Positions 34,587 through 42,759 of a stretch of DNA of 64,000 nucleotides are shown here, piece by piece. This stretch comes from CALLPQ01 sp039819545 (GTDB taxonomy: Bacteria > Pseudomonadota > Alphaproteobacteria > Caulobacterales > Parvularculaceae): NCBI GenBank assembly GCA_039819545.1, contig JBCBRS010000005.1, positions 124,001-188,000 on the forward strand. Reading direction: 5' to 3'. Positions within the stretch are counted from its first letter, which is position 1, and each line of letters starts with the position of its first letter. The notes below the pieces were generated by a model that had not been told where the DNA came from, searched no databases, and saw nothing but the letters and a program-made list of their open reading frames with translations. The translations under genes were made by a program, and so were the position numbers.

Positions 34587-35435
34587 TTACCAGACCAGCC
34601 GTTCCATGGTGGCCCGCGCGGTGACGTCTTGACTGTTTAGCAACTGCGCCACGGCCGTCTCGTCACGTGCGCCCTCGTGGATACCGCCCGCGCCAAAAAC
34701 ATAGACAACGTCGAACCCGTTGCGATTGGCTCCCAGAATATCCGTCTGCAGACCATCGCCGATACACAAGATCCGACTGCGTGTCAGGCCGGGCTGTAAG
34801 CCCGCAAGGGTGTCAAAGGCAAGATCATAGATCGGGCGATGGGGCTTGCCGCCATGGGCCACACGCCCGCCGAGCTGTTCAAACAGCTGCGCAAGCGCGC
34901 CCGCGCACCAGATCACCCGGTCGCCCCAACGCACTTTAATATCGGGATTGGCGCAAACCATCTCCATATCCCGCGCAGCCGCGTCGGCGAGCATGGTGCG
35001 ATAGTCTTCCGGTGTTTCGATTGTATCGTGGATCATGCCGGTGCAGATGATCGCTTCGGCTTCCTCAAACGGGGCAAAGTCCATATCGAGGCTATCAAAC
35101 AGGGGATCATCTTTTTCCGGGCCAAGCCGGAAAAACCGCGCGGGCAGGCGCTTCTTGATCTCGGTACGAATTGTATCGCCGGAGGTAACAACCCCGTCAT
35201 AGGCCTCGCGCGGTAGGCCGAGGCGATCAAGCTGTTTGGGAATGATCGCCGATGGGCGCGGCGCGTTGGTCAGGATGATCACGGGCCCGCGTGTCCGGCG
35301 AAACTGAACCAGGGCATCGGCCACATCATCAAACAGGTGGACGCCGTTGTGAATGACGCCCCACGCATCACACAAGAGCGCGTCGTAATTTTCCGCAAGC
35401 GATGAAAGACGGGCAATAAGAGGACTGTCGGCCAT
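34587..35435 (-). CDS. HAD-superfamily class IIA hydrolase (NagD/4-nitrophenylphosphatase-like)
   Basis: A 282-residue HAD phosphatase with motif I LLCDAWGVIHNGVHLF (catalytic Asp then Gly), the loop motif II VIILTNAPRPS, and motif III/IV ILCIGDGLQTDILGAN. The class IIA cap sequence matches the NagD-like subfamily TIGR01459. The substrate is unknown. It is encoded just upstream of ribF (four-base gap), so the two are likely an operon, and a role in flavin or nucleotide metabolism is possible. Confidence 0.88.
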   Translation of the reverse strand: MADSPLIARLSSLAENYDALLCDAWGVIHNGVHLFDDVADALVQFRRTRGPVIILTNAPRPSAIIPKQLDRLGLPREAYDGVVTSGDTIRTEIKKRLPARFFRLGPEKDDPLFDSLDMDFAPFEEAEAIICTGMIHDTIETPEDYRTMLADAAARDMEMVCANPDIKVRWGDRVIWCAGALAQLFEQLGGRVAHGGKPHRPIYDLAFDTLAGLQPGLTRSRILCIGDGLQTDILGANRNGFDVVYVFGAGGIHEGARDETAVAQLLNSQDVTARATMERLVW

Positions 35436-35503
35436 GGTCTAGCGGATAAGCACCATAACGAGCCCGGTCAAGAAAGAGGCGAACAAAGGGGCGCGCCGCT
35501 CGC

Positions 35504-36094
35504 CTATTTCAGCGGCTTGATCTTGAATTTCTGGCCGCCAAGGCTCGCTTCAAACATGGCACCGGCTTTGTCGAGCACAAAGACGGCAACACCCTCATCA
35601 TAGGAAGCTGTCTCGCCTGCACCGTCGGAGGCGATGGTTGCGGTTGCCTGGGCGCTGAACTCAAACTCATCGTCGAGGAAGGCGTTATAGCCCTGTGCAT
35701 CGCGAAAGAAGATAATCTCGCGATATTTCTTGCCACCGAACTGCAGACCCACCGTATATTGCGACAGGTAGACTTTGCGGGCGGGCACACCGCCGCGATA
35801 GACAATCCCTTTGCCCCGGGCCGCGCCAATGCCGGCCCCGCCTTTGGTCACGCTCGGGAAAACGGCATAGCCGTAAGCCTGGCGGAAAAACGCCTCCAGC
35901 GACGGGTCGTTTTCGCGGAAAGTACGGATCGCCTCATTGGACTTGCGGATCAGTTTCGACTTTTGCGCTTTTGCCTCGCGCGGGTCCCAGCCCTGGGCGT
36001 GGCTTGCGGGCGCGGTACCGGCGATCATCAACGCGCTAAAAATCGCCATGATGGCGGCAATCACGATGCGGTTGGCGGTGGGTGCGCGCACCAT
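35504..36094 (-). CDS. SYLF (Ysc84-like) lipid-binding domain protein
   Basis: A 196-residue secreted protein with a signal peptide (TAPASHAQ cleavage) and a SYLF domain recognisable from AYGYAVFPSVTKGGAGIGAA, GKGIVYRGG and GLQFGGKKYREIIFFRD. SYLF domains bind phosphoinositides or other lipids in eukaryotes; the bacterial role is unknown. It lies between the HAD gene and the EAL-type gene, in the same orientation. Confidence 0.88.
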   Translation of the reverse strand: MVRAPTANRIVIAAIMAIFSALMIAGTAPASHAQGWDPREAKAQKSKLIRKSNEAIRTFRENDPSLEAFFRQAYGYAVFPSVTKGGAGIGAARGKGIVYRGGVPARKVYLSQYTVGLQFGGKKYREIIFFRDAQGYNAFLDDEFEFSAQATATIASDGAGETASYDEGVAVFVLDKAGAMFEASLGGQKFKIKPLK

Positions 36095-36187
36095 ATCGGT
36101 CTTCTCCCAAAGGTCAGGGCTTGACCATAGGGGAGATTGGTATGGCTTTGAATGAAATTGTTGTCAGCGACGAAAAGATATCCCGCG

Positions 36188-37285
36188 TTATGAGGCTTTT
36201 TTTAGCGGCTCTTCGCGCAGGTAAAAATCTACCGGGCGCGGGCGGCCGAAGAAATTGCCCTGGCCAAAGCCAACACCCATGGCAACCGCGGCGTCGCGAC
36301 CTTCCTCGGTTTCGATTTTTTCGGCGATGAGAGAGATATCTGCGCTCGCCAGTTGCTGGCTGAACCGACCATAAAGATCGCCCGCATCACCGCCCTTTTT
36401 GGCATTGGCGAGGAGGCTGGCGGAGGCTTTGATATATTTCACATTTAACCGCCGCAGGGCCGACTGGTTCACCTCGAACTTGTGCAGATGGTCCACAGAG
36501 AACGCAAAGCCGCGCTCCGAAATCGATTGCAGATTTTTGCCGATGGTGGGGTCAACAATGGTGATCGCAGGATACGTAAATTCAAACACCAGTTGATTCG
36601 CAAGATCACGGTTTGCATCAAGATATTGAACAAACAGGCTGAAGAAGCTTTGATCATAAAGCGTTGCCGGTGAAACATTGCAGAAAACTGCCACGCCCTT
36701 TGATCGTTCTTTCAGGGACCGCAGGGCCTGTACCGAGCGCAGCAAGATCATATTGTCGATAAAGCCAATGCGGTTGGCCCGTTCCACCGTATCAAGATAA
36801 TCCGTGGGCAGCAGAAGAAAGCCATTCTCATCGCGCATTCGGGAAAAGGCCTCGTAATACCGGATCGATTTTGAATTCAGATCGACAATAGGCTGCAGGA
36901 AAAGTTCCAGTCGATCTTCGCGTGTGGCGGTTTCAACCTTGTTAAGAATTTCACGGTCACGTTCGGACAGGCCAGCGGCATCGCGGATGACTTCGAATTC
37001 TCGGTCAATGGTTTTATTGATGCTGTCGGTGATAAATTCGGGATGTGACAGCTTGCCTTCGGCCGAACGCTGAATTTCGAGGTTTTCGCTCTGTAACTTT
37101 TTAATAACGACCCGCGCGCGCAGGTAAACGATCAGCGTTCCCGCAATGGCAAAGGCCAGCCATGCTTGGGACATCAGGGGCATTTTGCCGTCGATAGCCT
37201 GGCTTAGAATAAGCGCAAGCACGACACCCACCATCAATAAACCGCTGCGCCAGTCGATGAGTCTCGGTTGTTTTTGCGCGTCCAT
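36188..37285 (-). CDS. TipF-like membrane protein with degenerate EAL domain
   Basis: 365 residues: two N-terminal membrane helices (about 14-30 and 40-60), a coiled-coil-like linker (61-110) and an EAL domain from about 115. Conserved segments are LELFLQPIVDL, RYYEAFSRMRDENGFLLLP, VFCNVSP, YIKAS, LIAEKIETEEGR and FGQGNFFGRPRPVDFYL. The canonical D-D-F-G pair is changed to V-D-H-L, so the second catalytic Asp is missing, and phosphodiesterase activity is doubtful while c-di-GMP binding may persist. Layout and sequence match the Caulobacter flagellar positioning protein TipF, which binds but does not hydrolyse c-di-GMP. No flagellar gene is nearby. Confidence 0.8.
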   Translation of the reverse strand: MDAQKQPRLIDWRSGLLMVGVVLALILSQAIDGKMPLMSQAWLAFAIAGTLIVYLRARVVIKKLQSENLEIQRSAEGKLSHPEFITDSINKTIDREFEVIRDAAGLSERDREILNKVETATREDRLELFLQPIVDLNSKSIRYYEAFSRMRDENGFLLLPTDYLDTVERANRIGFIDNMILLRSVQALRSLKERSKGVAVFCNVSPATLYDQSFFSLFVQYLDANRDLANQLVFEFTYPAITIVDPTIGKNLQSISERGFAFSVDHLHKFEVNQSALRRLNVKYIKASASLLANAKKGGDAGDLYGRFSQQLASADISLIAEKIETEEGRDAAVAMGVGFGQGNFFGRPRPVDFYLREEPLKKAS

Positions 37286-37400
37286 AGGTGCCCCGGCTTC
37301 AACTGGAATTGTCGTACCAAGACAGAAGCCTAGAGGGAGACGATAAATAACCGATTAATTAGGGGGCGGCTTTACTTAGTGTAAATTTACCAACAAAACG

Positions 37401-37430
37401 CCGCCCGGCCACGGACCGGGCGGTGTCTTT
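37401..37430 (-). terminator. Rho-independent terminator after the OmpA-type gene
   Basis: An 8-bp stem CCGCCCGG (37401-37408) / CCGGGCGG (37416-37423) with a 7-base loop. On the minus strand it follows the OmpA-type stop (37485) and is followed by CGTTTTGTTGG, a modest T-run. On the plus strand TGTCTTTTTC follows, so it could work in both directions. Confidence 0.6.
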
Positions 37431-37484
37431 TTCGGTTTAAGGCGCTGGTGCGTACAAAGAGTTTCAATCAGTCTTAACGAATGG

Positions 37485-38153
37485 TTAAAATGCATCCTCA
37501 ACGGGGTCGATCATGATTTCCACGCGCCGGTTTGCGGCAAGACCCGCTTCGCTTGTGTTATCGGCAATGGGCCGCGTTTCGCCAAATCCCACCGCGCGTA
37601 ACCGGCCCCCGGCAACGCCCTGGCTCGCCAGATAGTCCGAGACGGACAGGGCCCGGTTCTGCGACAGGGTCAGATTGTAGTCATCATTGCCGCGCGCATC
37701 GGCGTGTCCGAGGACGCTCACTGCGGTGCGGTCATATTCCTTCAGCACTTTCGCGACGGCGTTGAGCGTGCGGTAAAAGCCGGGGGTGATATCGGCTGAT
37801 GCCGTGGCAAAGGTGATATCGGACGGCATGTTCAGCTGGATATTATCACCAACCCGCGTGACGGAGACGCCCGTTGCGGCCAATTCCTGGCGCAATTTTG
37901 CTTGCTGGCGATCCTGGTAAACGCCAATTCCGGTGCCGGTGGCCGCGCCAACCCCTGCGCCGATGATGGCGCCTTTGCCCGCGTCGCCAGCAATCGCACC
38001 AATAACCGCTCCCGCCGCTGCGCCGGCACCGGCGCCTGCTGCACCGCTCGTTACGGCGCGGCTTGCCCGCTTTTCGCCGGTATAGGGGTTTGTCGTGCAC
38101 GCCGCTACGAGCATTAGGGCGGCGCCAGCAAAAAAGGTCTGTTTTATCATTGT
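37485..38153 (-). CDS. OmpA-family lipoprotein with glycine zipper (YiaD/Pal-like)
   Basis: From the ATG at 38153 it is 222 residues. A lipoprotein signal ends at LVAACTT. A glycine-zipper region (about 35-75: GAAAGAVIGAIAGDAGKGAI, IGAGVGAATG) precedes an OmpA-like peptidoglycan-binding domain with the motif VSVLGHADARGNDDYNLTLS then QNRALSVSDYL and GFGETRPIADN. It probably anchors the outer membrane to peptidoglycan. It is followed by the stem-loop at 37401-37430. Confidence 0.9.
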   Translation of the reverse strand, partial: TMIKQTFFAGAALMLVAACTTNPYTGEKRASRAVTSGAAGAGAGAAAGAVIGAIAGDAGKGAIIGAGVGAATGTGIGVYQDRQQAKLRQELAATGVSVTRVGDNIQLNMPSDITFATASADITPGFYRTLNAVAKVLKEYDRTAVSVLGHADARGNDDYNLTLSQNRALSVSDYLASQGVAGGRLRAVGFGETRPIADNTSEAGLAANRRVEIMIDPVEDAF

Positions 38154-38548
38154 CTCACTCTCTCTTGTGTGAAGAACCATAAATCGGCCTCGTCATCCGT
38201 ATGTCGGCCTTACGCCAACATCCCCGGGGGGGATAAGGTTCCCTAGGCGAGGGGGAGGCCCGCAAAAAACTAAAATGTTGGTAAAGTCGCTGGTATCACT
38301 TGCCAGAACAATCCCGTTCTTTTGCAAGCATGACGGCCCGTTGCGGTAATTTCATGGCCGCGCCAGCCATAGAAACGGCGCAATTTGGACCGGCTGACGG
38401 GTTGGCGGGCAGCGGCCTGTCCCGGGCCCTCCGCGCCCAATGGCCCATATTCACGAAAAGCCGGGTGACGGGCTCGCCGACCCCTGTTAGAGGAAATGAT
38501 CCAAAAGACGATGACCGCGCGCAGCGCGCCGAAAACAGGAATTGACCG
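38154..38548. other. Gap before ileS without a recognised gene
   Basis: About 395 bases. An 81-codon ORF (38300-38545) ends just before the ileS start but has no family resemblance and weak coding character; I do not call it. A run CCCCGGGGGGG occurs near 38222. No riboswitch or terminator is obvious. Confidence 0.5.
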
Positions 38549-41479
38549 ATGCCCGATGCATCGCAGCCAACCGCTGAGCCCCGCGATTATAAAGACACGC
38601 TGTTTCTTCCGCAGACAGACTTTCCCATGCGCGGCGGTCTGCCCAAGGCGGAACCGAAACATCTGGACCGCTGGACAAAGATGGATCTTTACCGCCGCCT
38701 GCGTGAGACCGCGAGCGAGCGCCCGCTCTATGTGCTCCATGACGGCCCGCCCTATGCCAATGGGCACCTGCATATGGGGCACGCCTTTAACAAGGTGCTG
38801 AAAGACCTGATCGTCCGGTCGCGTCAGATGATGGGGTTCAATGCCAATTATGTGCCGGGCTGGGATTGCCACGGCTTGCCCATTGAGTGGAAAGTCGAAG
38901 AGGCGTTTCGCGGTAAGGGGCGTAAAAAAGGCGATGTGCCAGCATCGGAATTTCGCGCCGCCTGCCGGAAATATGCGCAGGAATGGGTGGACATTCAGTC
39001 CAAGGAGTTTCAGCGCTACGGTATCGAAGGCGACTGGAAAGACCCCTATCTGACCATGAAATTCGATAGTGAGGCAGCCATCGTCGCCGAGCTTTTGAAA
39101 TTTGTCGAGAACGGGCTTTTATATCGTGGATCGAAACCGGTGATGTGGTCACCCGTGGAGCAAACCGCGCTCGCCGAAGCGGAGATCGAATATCACGATC
39201 ATCAGTCCACGACCATTTGGGTAAAGTTTCCGATGCGCGGTGGCGCACTCGCTGGCGCAACCGTCGTTATCTGGACCACAACGCCATGGACGATCCCCGG
39301 AAACCGGGCAATCTGTTACGGACCGACGCTCAGCTATGGGCTCTATGAAGTCTCGGCCATGAAGGGCGATCTCGATTTTGAGCCCTGGTCAAAGCCTGGT
39401 GACCGGTTGGTCGTGGCCGATGCCCTCGCCGAGAGCGTGCGGGAGGCTGGCCTGATCGAAAGCTGGTCGCGGGTCGGTGACGTGGCCGCGAAGGACCTTG
39501 AAGGCGTCGCTTGTGACCATCCCTTGAAAGGCTTTGCCGGCGGCTATGATTTTTCCGTGCCGCTCTTGTCCGGGGATCACGTTACCGATGAGGCGGGCAC
39601 CGGCTTTGTGCACACCGCGCCCAGCCACGGTCAGGAAGACTATCTCGCCTGGATGGCCCATGGCCTGCCCCAGGAAGATATTCCTTATACGGTGGGTCCT
39701 GACGGGGCGTACACCAATGAAGCGCCCGGTTTTGAAGGGAAAAAAGTCCTGCGCACTGACGGTAAAAAAGCCGGTCAGGATGGCGATGCCAACAAATTTG
39801 TCATTGCGGCATTGATCGAACAGGGTGGTTTGCTGGCGCGCGGGCGGCTGACCCATTCCTATCCCCATTCCTGGCGGTCAAAGGCGCCGGTGATCTTCCG
39901 CAATACCCCGCAATGGTTTATCCGTCTCGGCAAACCGGGGGAGGGTGGCCTGCGCGACAAGGCGCTAAGCGCCATTGAGGAAACGGGTTTCACCCCGCCA
40001 TCGGGGCGTAACCGTATACGGACCATGGTGGAGGGGCGGCCTGACTGGCTGATCTCCCGCCAGCGCGCTTGGGGTGTGCCGATCACCATTTTTGCCCATA
40101 AGGAAACTGGCGAGCCCCTGAATGATCCATCGGTGAATGCTCGTATTGTGGCCGCCGTGCGTGAGAAGGGCGCAGACGCTTGGTTTGACACGCCGGCGCA
40201 GACAATTCTCGGCGACGACTATGCGGCGGCGGATTATGACAAGGTCGAGGATATTCTTGATGTCTGGTTTGATTCCGGCTCGACCCATGCTTTCGTACTG
40301 GAACAGCGCGACGACCTGAAATGGCCAGCGGATATCTATCTCGAAGGCTCGGACCAGCATCGCGGCTGGTTTCAATCGTCCCTGCTGGAGGCGTGCGGCA
40401 CACGCGGGCGCGCCCCTTATGACAACATCCTGACCCATGGGTTTGTTCTCGATGCGGAGGGTCGCAAGATGTCCAAGTCTTTGGGCAACGTTGTAGACCC
40501 TGCCAAGATCACCAATCAGTATGGGGCCGATATCCTGCGCATCTGGGTGGCAAGTTCTGATTATGCCGATGATCTGCGCATTGGTGATGAGAGTATTGGC
40601 TCGGCGGTTGATGCGTATCGAAAGCTGCGTAACACGCTGCGCTATCTGCTGGGCGCGCTAGACGGATTTGCCGATGCAGAACGCGTGGACGCAGCGGATA
40701 TGCCGGAGCTTGAACACTATATGCACCACCGTCTGGCGCAGACTGACAAGCTGGTACGGGCAAGCTACGCGGCGTTTGACTTCAAGGGTGCTTGGCGCGC
40801 CGTTTTTGATCTGTGTGCCTCGGACCTTTCTGCGTTCTATTTGGATGTGCGCAAAGATAGTCTTTACTGTGATGATTCAACCGCGATGCGCCGGCGTGCG
40901 GCGCGCACGGTGATGGCCGCTGCATTTGACTGCATCGTGCGCTGGCTGGCGCCGGTCTGTGTCTTTACCATGGAAGAAGCGTTCCTCGCGCGTTACCCGG
41001 ATCACGAAGACCATTCTGTTCATCTGGAGACGTTTTTTGATATCCCCGAGGACTGGCATGACGAGGCGTTGGGTGCGCGGTGGCAGGCTCTGCGGTCCGT
41101 ACGCCGAGTAATCACGGGCGCGTTGGAGGGGGATCGCCGCGACAAGAAAATCGGCGCCAGTCTCGAGGCCTCGCCGACGGTTTATGTGGCGGATGCAGCG
41201 CTTCTTGAAAAATGTCAGTCTACGGATTTTATGGAACTTGCCATTACCTCTACACTCACATTTGTGGAGGGCAAGGGCCCGGCAGAGGCATTTACCCTTG
41301 ATGATACGCCTGGCGTTGCTGTGACATCCATACGCACCACGGCACACAAATGCGCGCGGTGCTGGCGTTATACGGGCGATGTGGGCACTCATGATGGTGC
41401 TCCTGAACTTTGCGGTCGCTGCGCCGCCGTGCCTGGTATTGCGCCTGGTATCGTCTCTGGCATCGCGGAGGGGGCATAA
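38549..41479 (+). CDS. ileS: Isoleucyl-tRNA synthetase
   Basis: Class I aminoacyl-tRNA synthetase of 976 residues charging tRNA-Ile. It contains the HIGH-type motif PPYANGHLHMGHAFNKVLKD and the KMSKS loop (GRKMSKSLGNVVDP). The large CP1 editing insertion lies between. The C-terminal zinc cysteines are visible as CARCW and CGRC. The start is an ATG following GAATTGACC. It begins a plus-strand run with lspA, DUF3035 and mutL. Confidence 0.97.
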   Translation: MPDASQPTAEPRDYKDTLFLPQTDFPMRGGLPKAEPKHLDRWTKMDLYRRLRETASERPLYVLHDGPPYANGHLHMGHAFNKVLKDLIVRSRQMMGFNANYVPGWDCHGLPIEWKVEEAFRGKGRKKGDVPASEFRAACRKYAQEWVDIQSKEFQRYGIEGDWKDPYLTMKFDSEAAIVAELLKFVENGLLYRGSKPVMWSPVEQTALAEAEIEYHDHQSTTIWVKFPMRGGALAGATVVIWTTTPWTIPGNRAICYGPTLSYGLYEVSAMKGDLDFEPWSKPGDRLVVADALAESVREAGLIESWSRVGDVAAKDLEGVACDHPLKGFAGGYDFSVPLLSGDHVTDEAGTGFVHTAPSHGQEDYLAWMAHGLPQEDIPYTVGPDGAYTNEAPGFEGKKVLRTDGKKAGQDGDANKFVIAALIEQGGLLARGRLTHSYPHSWRSKAPVIFRNTPQWFIRLGKPGEGGLRDKALSAIEETGFTPPSGRNRIRTMVEGRPDWLISRQRAWGVPITIFAHKETGEPLNDPSVNARIVAAVREKGADAWFDTPAQTILGDDYAAADYDKVEDILDVWFDSGSTHAFVLEQRDDLKWPADIYLEGSDQHRGWFQSSLLEACGTRGRAPYDNILTHGFVLDAEGRKMSKSLGNVVDPAKITNQYGADILRIWVASSDYADDLRIGDESIGSAVDAYRKLRNTLRYLLGALDGFADAERVDAADMPELEHYMHHRLAQTDKLVRASYAAFDFKGAWRAVFDLCASDLSAFYLDVRKDSLYCDDSTAMRRRAARTVMAAAFDCIVRWLAPVCVFTMEEAFLARYPDHEDHSVHLETFFDIPEDWHDEALGARWQALRSVRRVITGALEGDRRDKKIGASLEASPTVYVADAALLEKCQSTDFMELAITSTLTFVEGKGPAEAFTLDDTPGVAVTSIRTTAHKCARCWRYTGDVGTHDGAPELCGRCAAVPGIAPGIVSGIAEGA

Positions 41480-41484
41480 GGGCC

Positions 41485-42057
41485 ATGGCCGATACTGGAA
41501 AACCGGCCGCGCCGCCAGATGGTCCAGATAACGCGCCCACAACCATCAAGAACCGGTTGGCCCAGTGGCGGGCGGAGGCGCGGGAGAACCCGTTCTTTTT
41601 TGTGACGCTCTGCGGGGCGGCGGTTGTGATGCTCCTCGATCAGGCGAGCAAAGCCTGGGTTGTGGAAGTCTTGCGCCTGCCGGAACGCCGCCGCATTGAT
41701 CTGTCGCCGATCATTGATTTTTCCTATGTGGAAAACAAAGGCGCGAGCTTTGGCATGCTGTCGGGCGGTTTGGGCTCGCGCATTCTATTGTCTCTGGTCT
41801 CACTCACCATTGCGGTCTTGCTGGTTTCGTGGCTGGCGCAGGTGCGTCGACCGCTCACGGCGGCGGGTTTTGCCCTGTTGATTGGCGGCGCGCTGGGCAA
41901 TCTTATTGACCGGGTACTCTACGGCCATGTGATTGATTTCATTGACGCATCTGCCTTGTGGTTTCCTTTCGTGTTCAATGTGGCGGACGTTTGTATCAAT
42001 ATCGGGGTGGCTTGCGTCGCCCTCGATTTCCTGCGCAATCGCGAGGAGGCGTTCTGA
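41485..42057 (+). CDS. lspA: Lipoprotein signal peptidase (signal peptidase II)
   Basis: Inner-membrane aspartic protease that removes signal peptides from prolipoproteins. From the ATG at 41485 it is 190 residues with four helices. The catalytic aspartates are in GGALGNLIDRV and FNVADVCINIG, and the YVENKGASFGML motif is present. The gene lies five bases after ileS, the usual order. Several lipoproteins in the window would be its substrates. Confidence 0.95.
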   Translation: MADTGKPAAPPDGPDNAPTTIKNRLAQWRAEARENPFFFVTLCGAAVVMLLDQASKAWVVEVLRLPERRRIDLSPIIDFSYVENKGASFGMLSGGLGSRILLSLVSLTIAVLLVSWLAQVRRPLTAAGFALLIGGALGNLIDRVLYGHVIDFIDASALWFPFVFNVADVCINIGVACVALDFLRNREEAF

Positions 42058-42129
42058 CGGCGTCTTGCTTGTTGCGCGCGCTGCAACCTGATAATCTCCC
42101 TAAAACAGTTTCAGTAATGAAGGCTTCCC

Positions 42130-42678
42130 ATGACGTTTCACCGCCCTCTGTCTATTATCGCCGCCCTGACCGTGAGTGTTGTGCTTGGCGGGTGTTCTGC
42201 CCTTGGCGGTAAAAACGCGCCTGACGAATTTGCGATCACCACAAAGGCGCCCTTGGTTGTGCCGCCTGATTATGCCTTACGCCCGCCCAAGCCCGGGGAA
42301 AGCCGCCCGCAGGAATTGTCCACATCCGAACGTGCGCAGCAAGTCCTGCTTGGCGATACGTCCGCCGCGCCGCCGTCGGAAGGGGAAGTTCTGTTGCTGC
42401 GCAAATCGGGCGCGGTCAGTGCTGACCGGAACATCCGTAACGTGCTTGCCGCCGAAAATGGCGGGCGCGCGGATAAGGAGGCGAGCCTTGCAAACCAGCT
42501 GATCTTCTGGAAATTCCTGGCCGACGGGTCGATTGACGACAGCGCCGCGCCCCTGCGCGTAGAAAACGCCGAAGCGTGGATGGCCGACCGCGAAAAAGCC
42601 ATCGAACGGGTGATCGGCGAGACCGAGAAGGTTGAGATCAAGCGCTCCAAGACCCTCAACCTGCCGGGCGTTTTTTAG
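42130..42678 (+). CDS. DUF3035 lipoprotein, BamF-like
   Basis: A 182-residue outer-membrane lipoprotein with lipobox LGGCSALGG followed by the family signature PDEFAITTKAPLVVPPDYAL. This PDEF...PL...PP segment resembles the N-terminal region of BamC, and alphaproteobacterial proteins of this type have been described as the BAM subunit BamF. It sits between lspA and mutL, a conserved neighbourhood. Confidence 0.85.
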   Translation: MTFHRPLSIIAALTVSVVLGGCSALGGKNAPDEFAITTKAPLVVPPDYALRPPKPGESRPQELSTSERAQQVLLGDTSAAPPSEGEVLLLRKSGAVSADRNIRNVLAAENGGRADKEASLANQLIFWKFLADGSIDDSAAPLRVENAEAWMADREKAIERVIGETEKVEIKRSKTLNLPGVF

Positions 42679-42759
42679 GGGTTGATATCGGGGCCCTATG
42701 GCTCTCGAAGACTGACGCCGCCCTTTGTCATCCTGCCCTTGCGCAGGCATAATACACTC

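Noticed and set aside
38270..38872. Minus-strand ORF of 200 codons opposite the ileS start
   Set aside because: It covers the ileS 5' end, where the plus frame encodes the well-conserved class I synthetase motifs; no homology on the minus strand.
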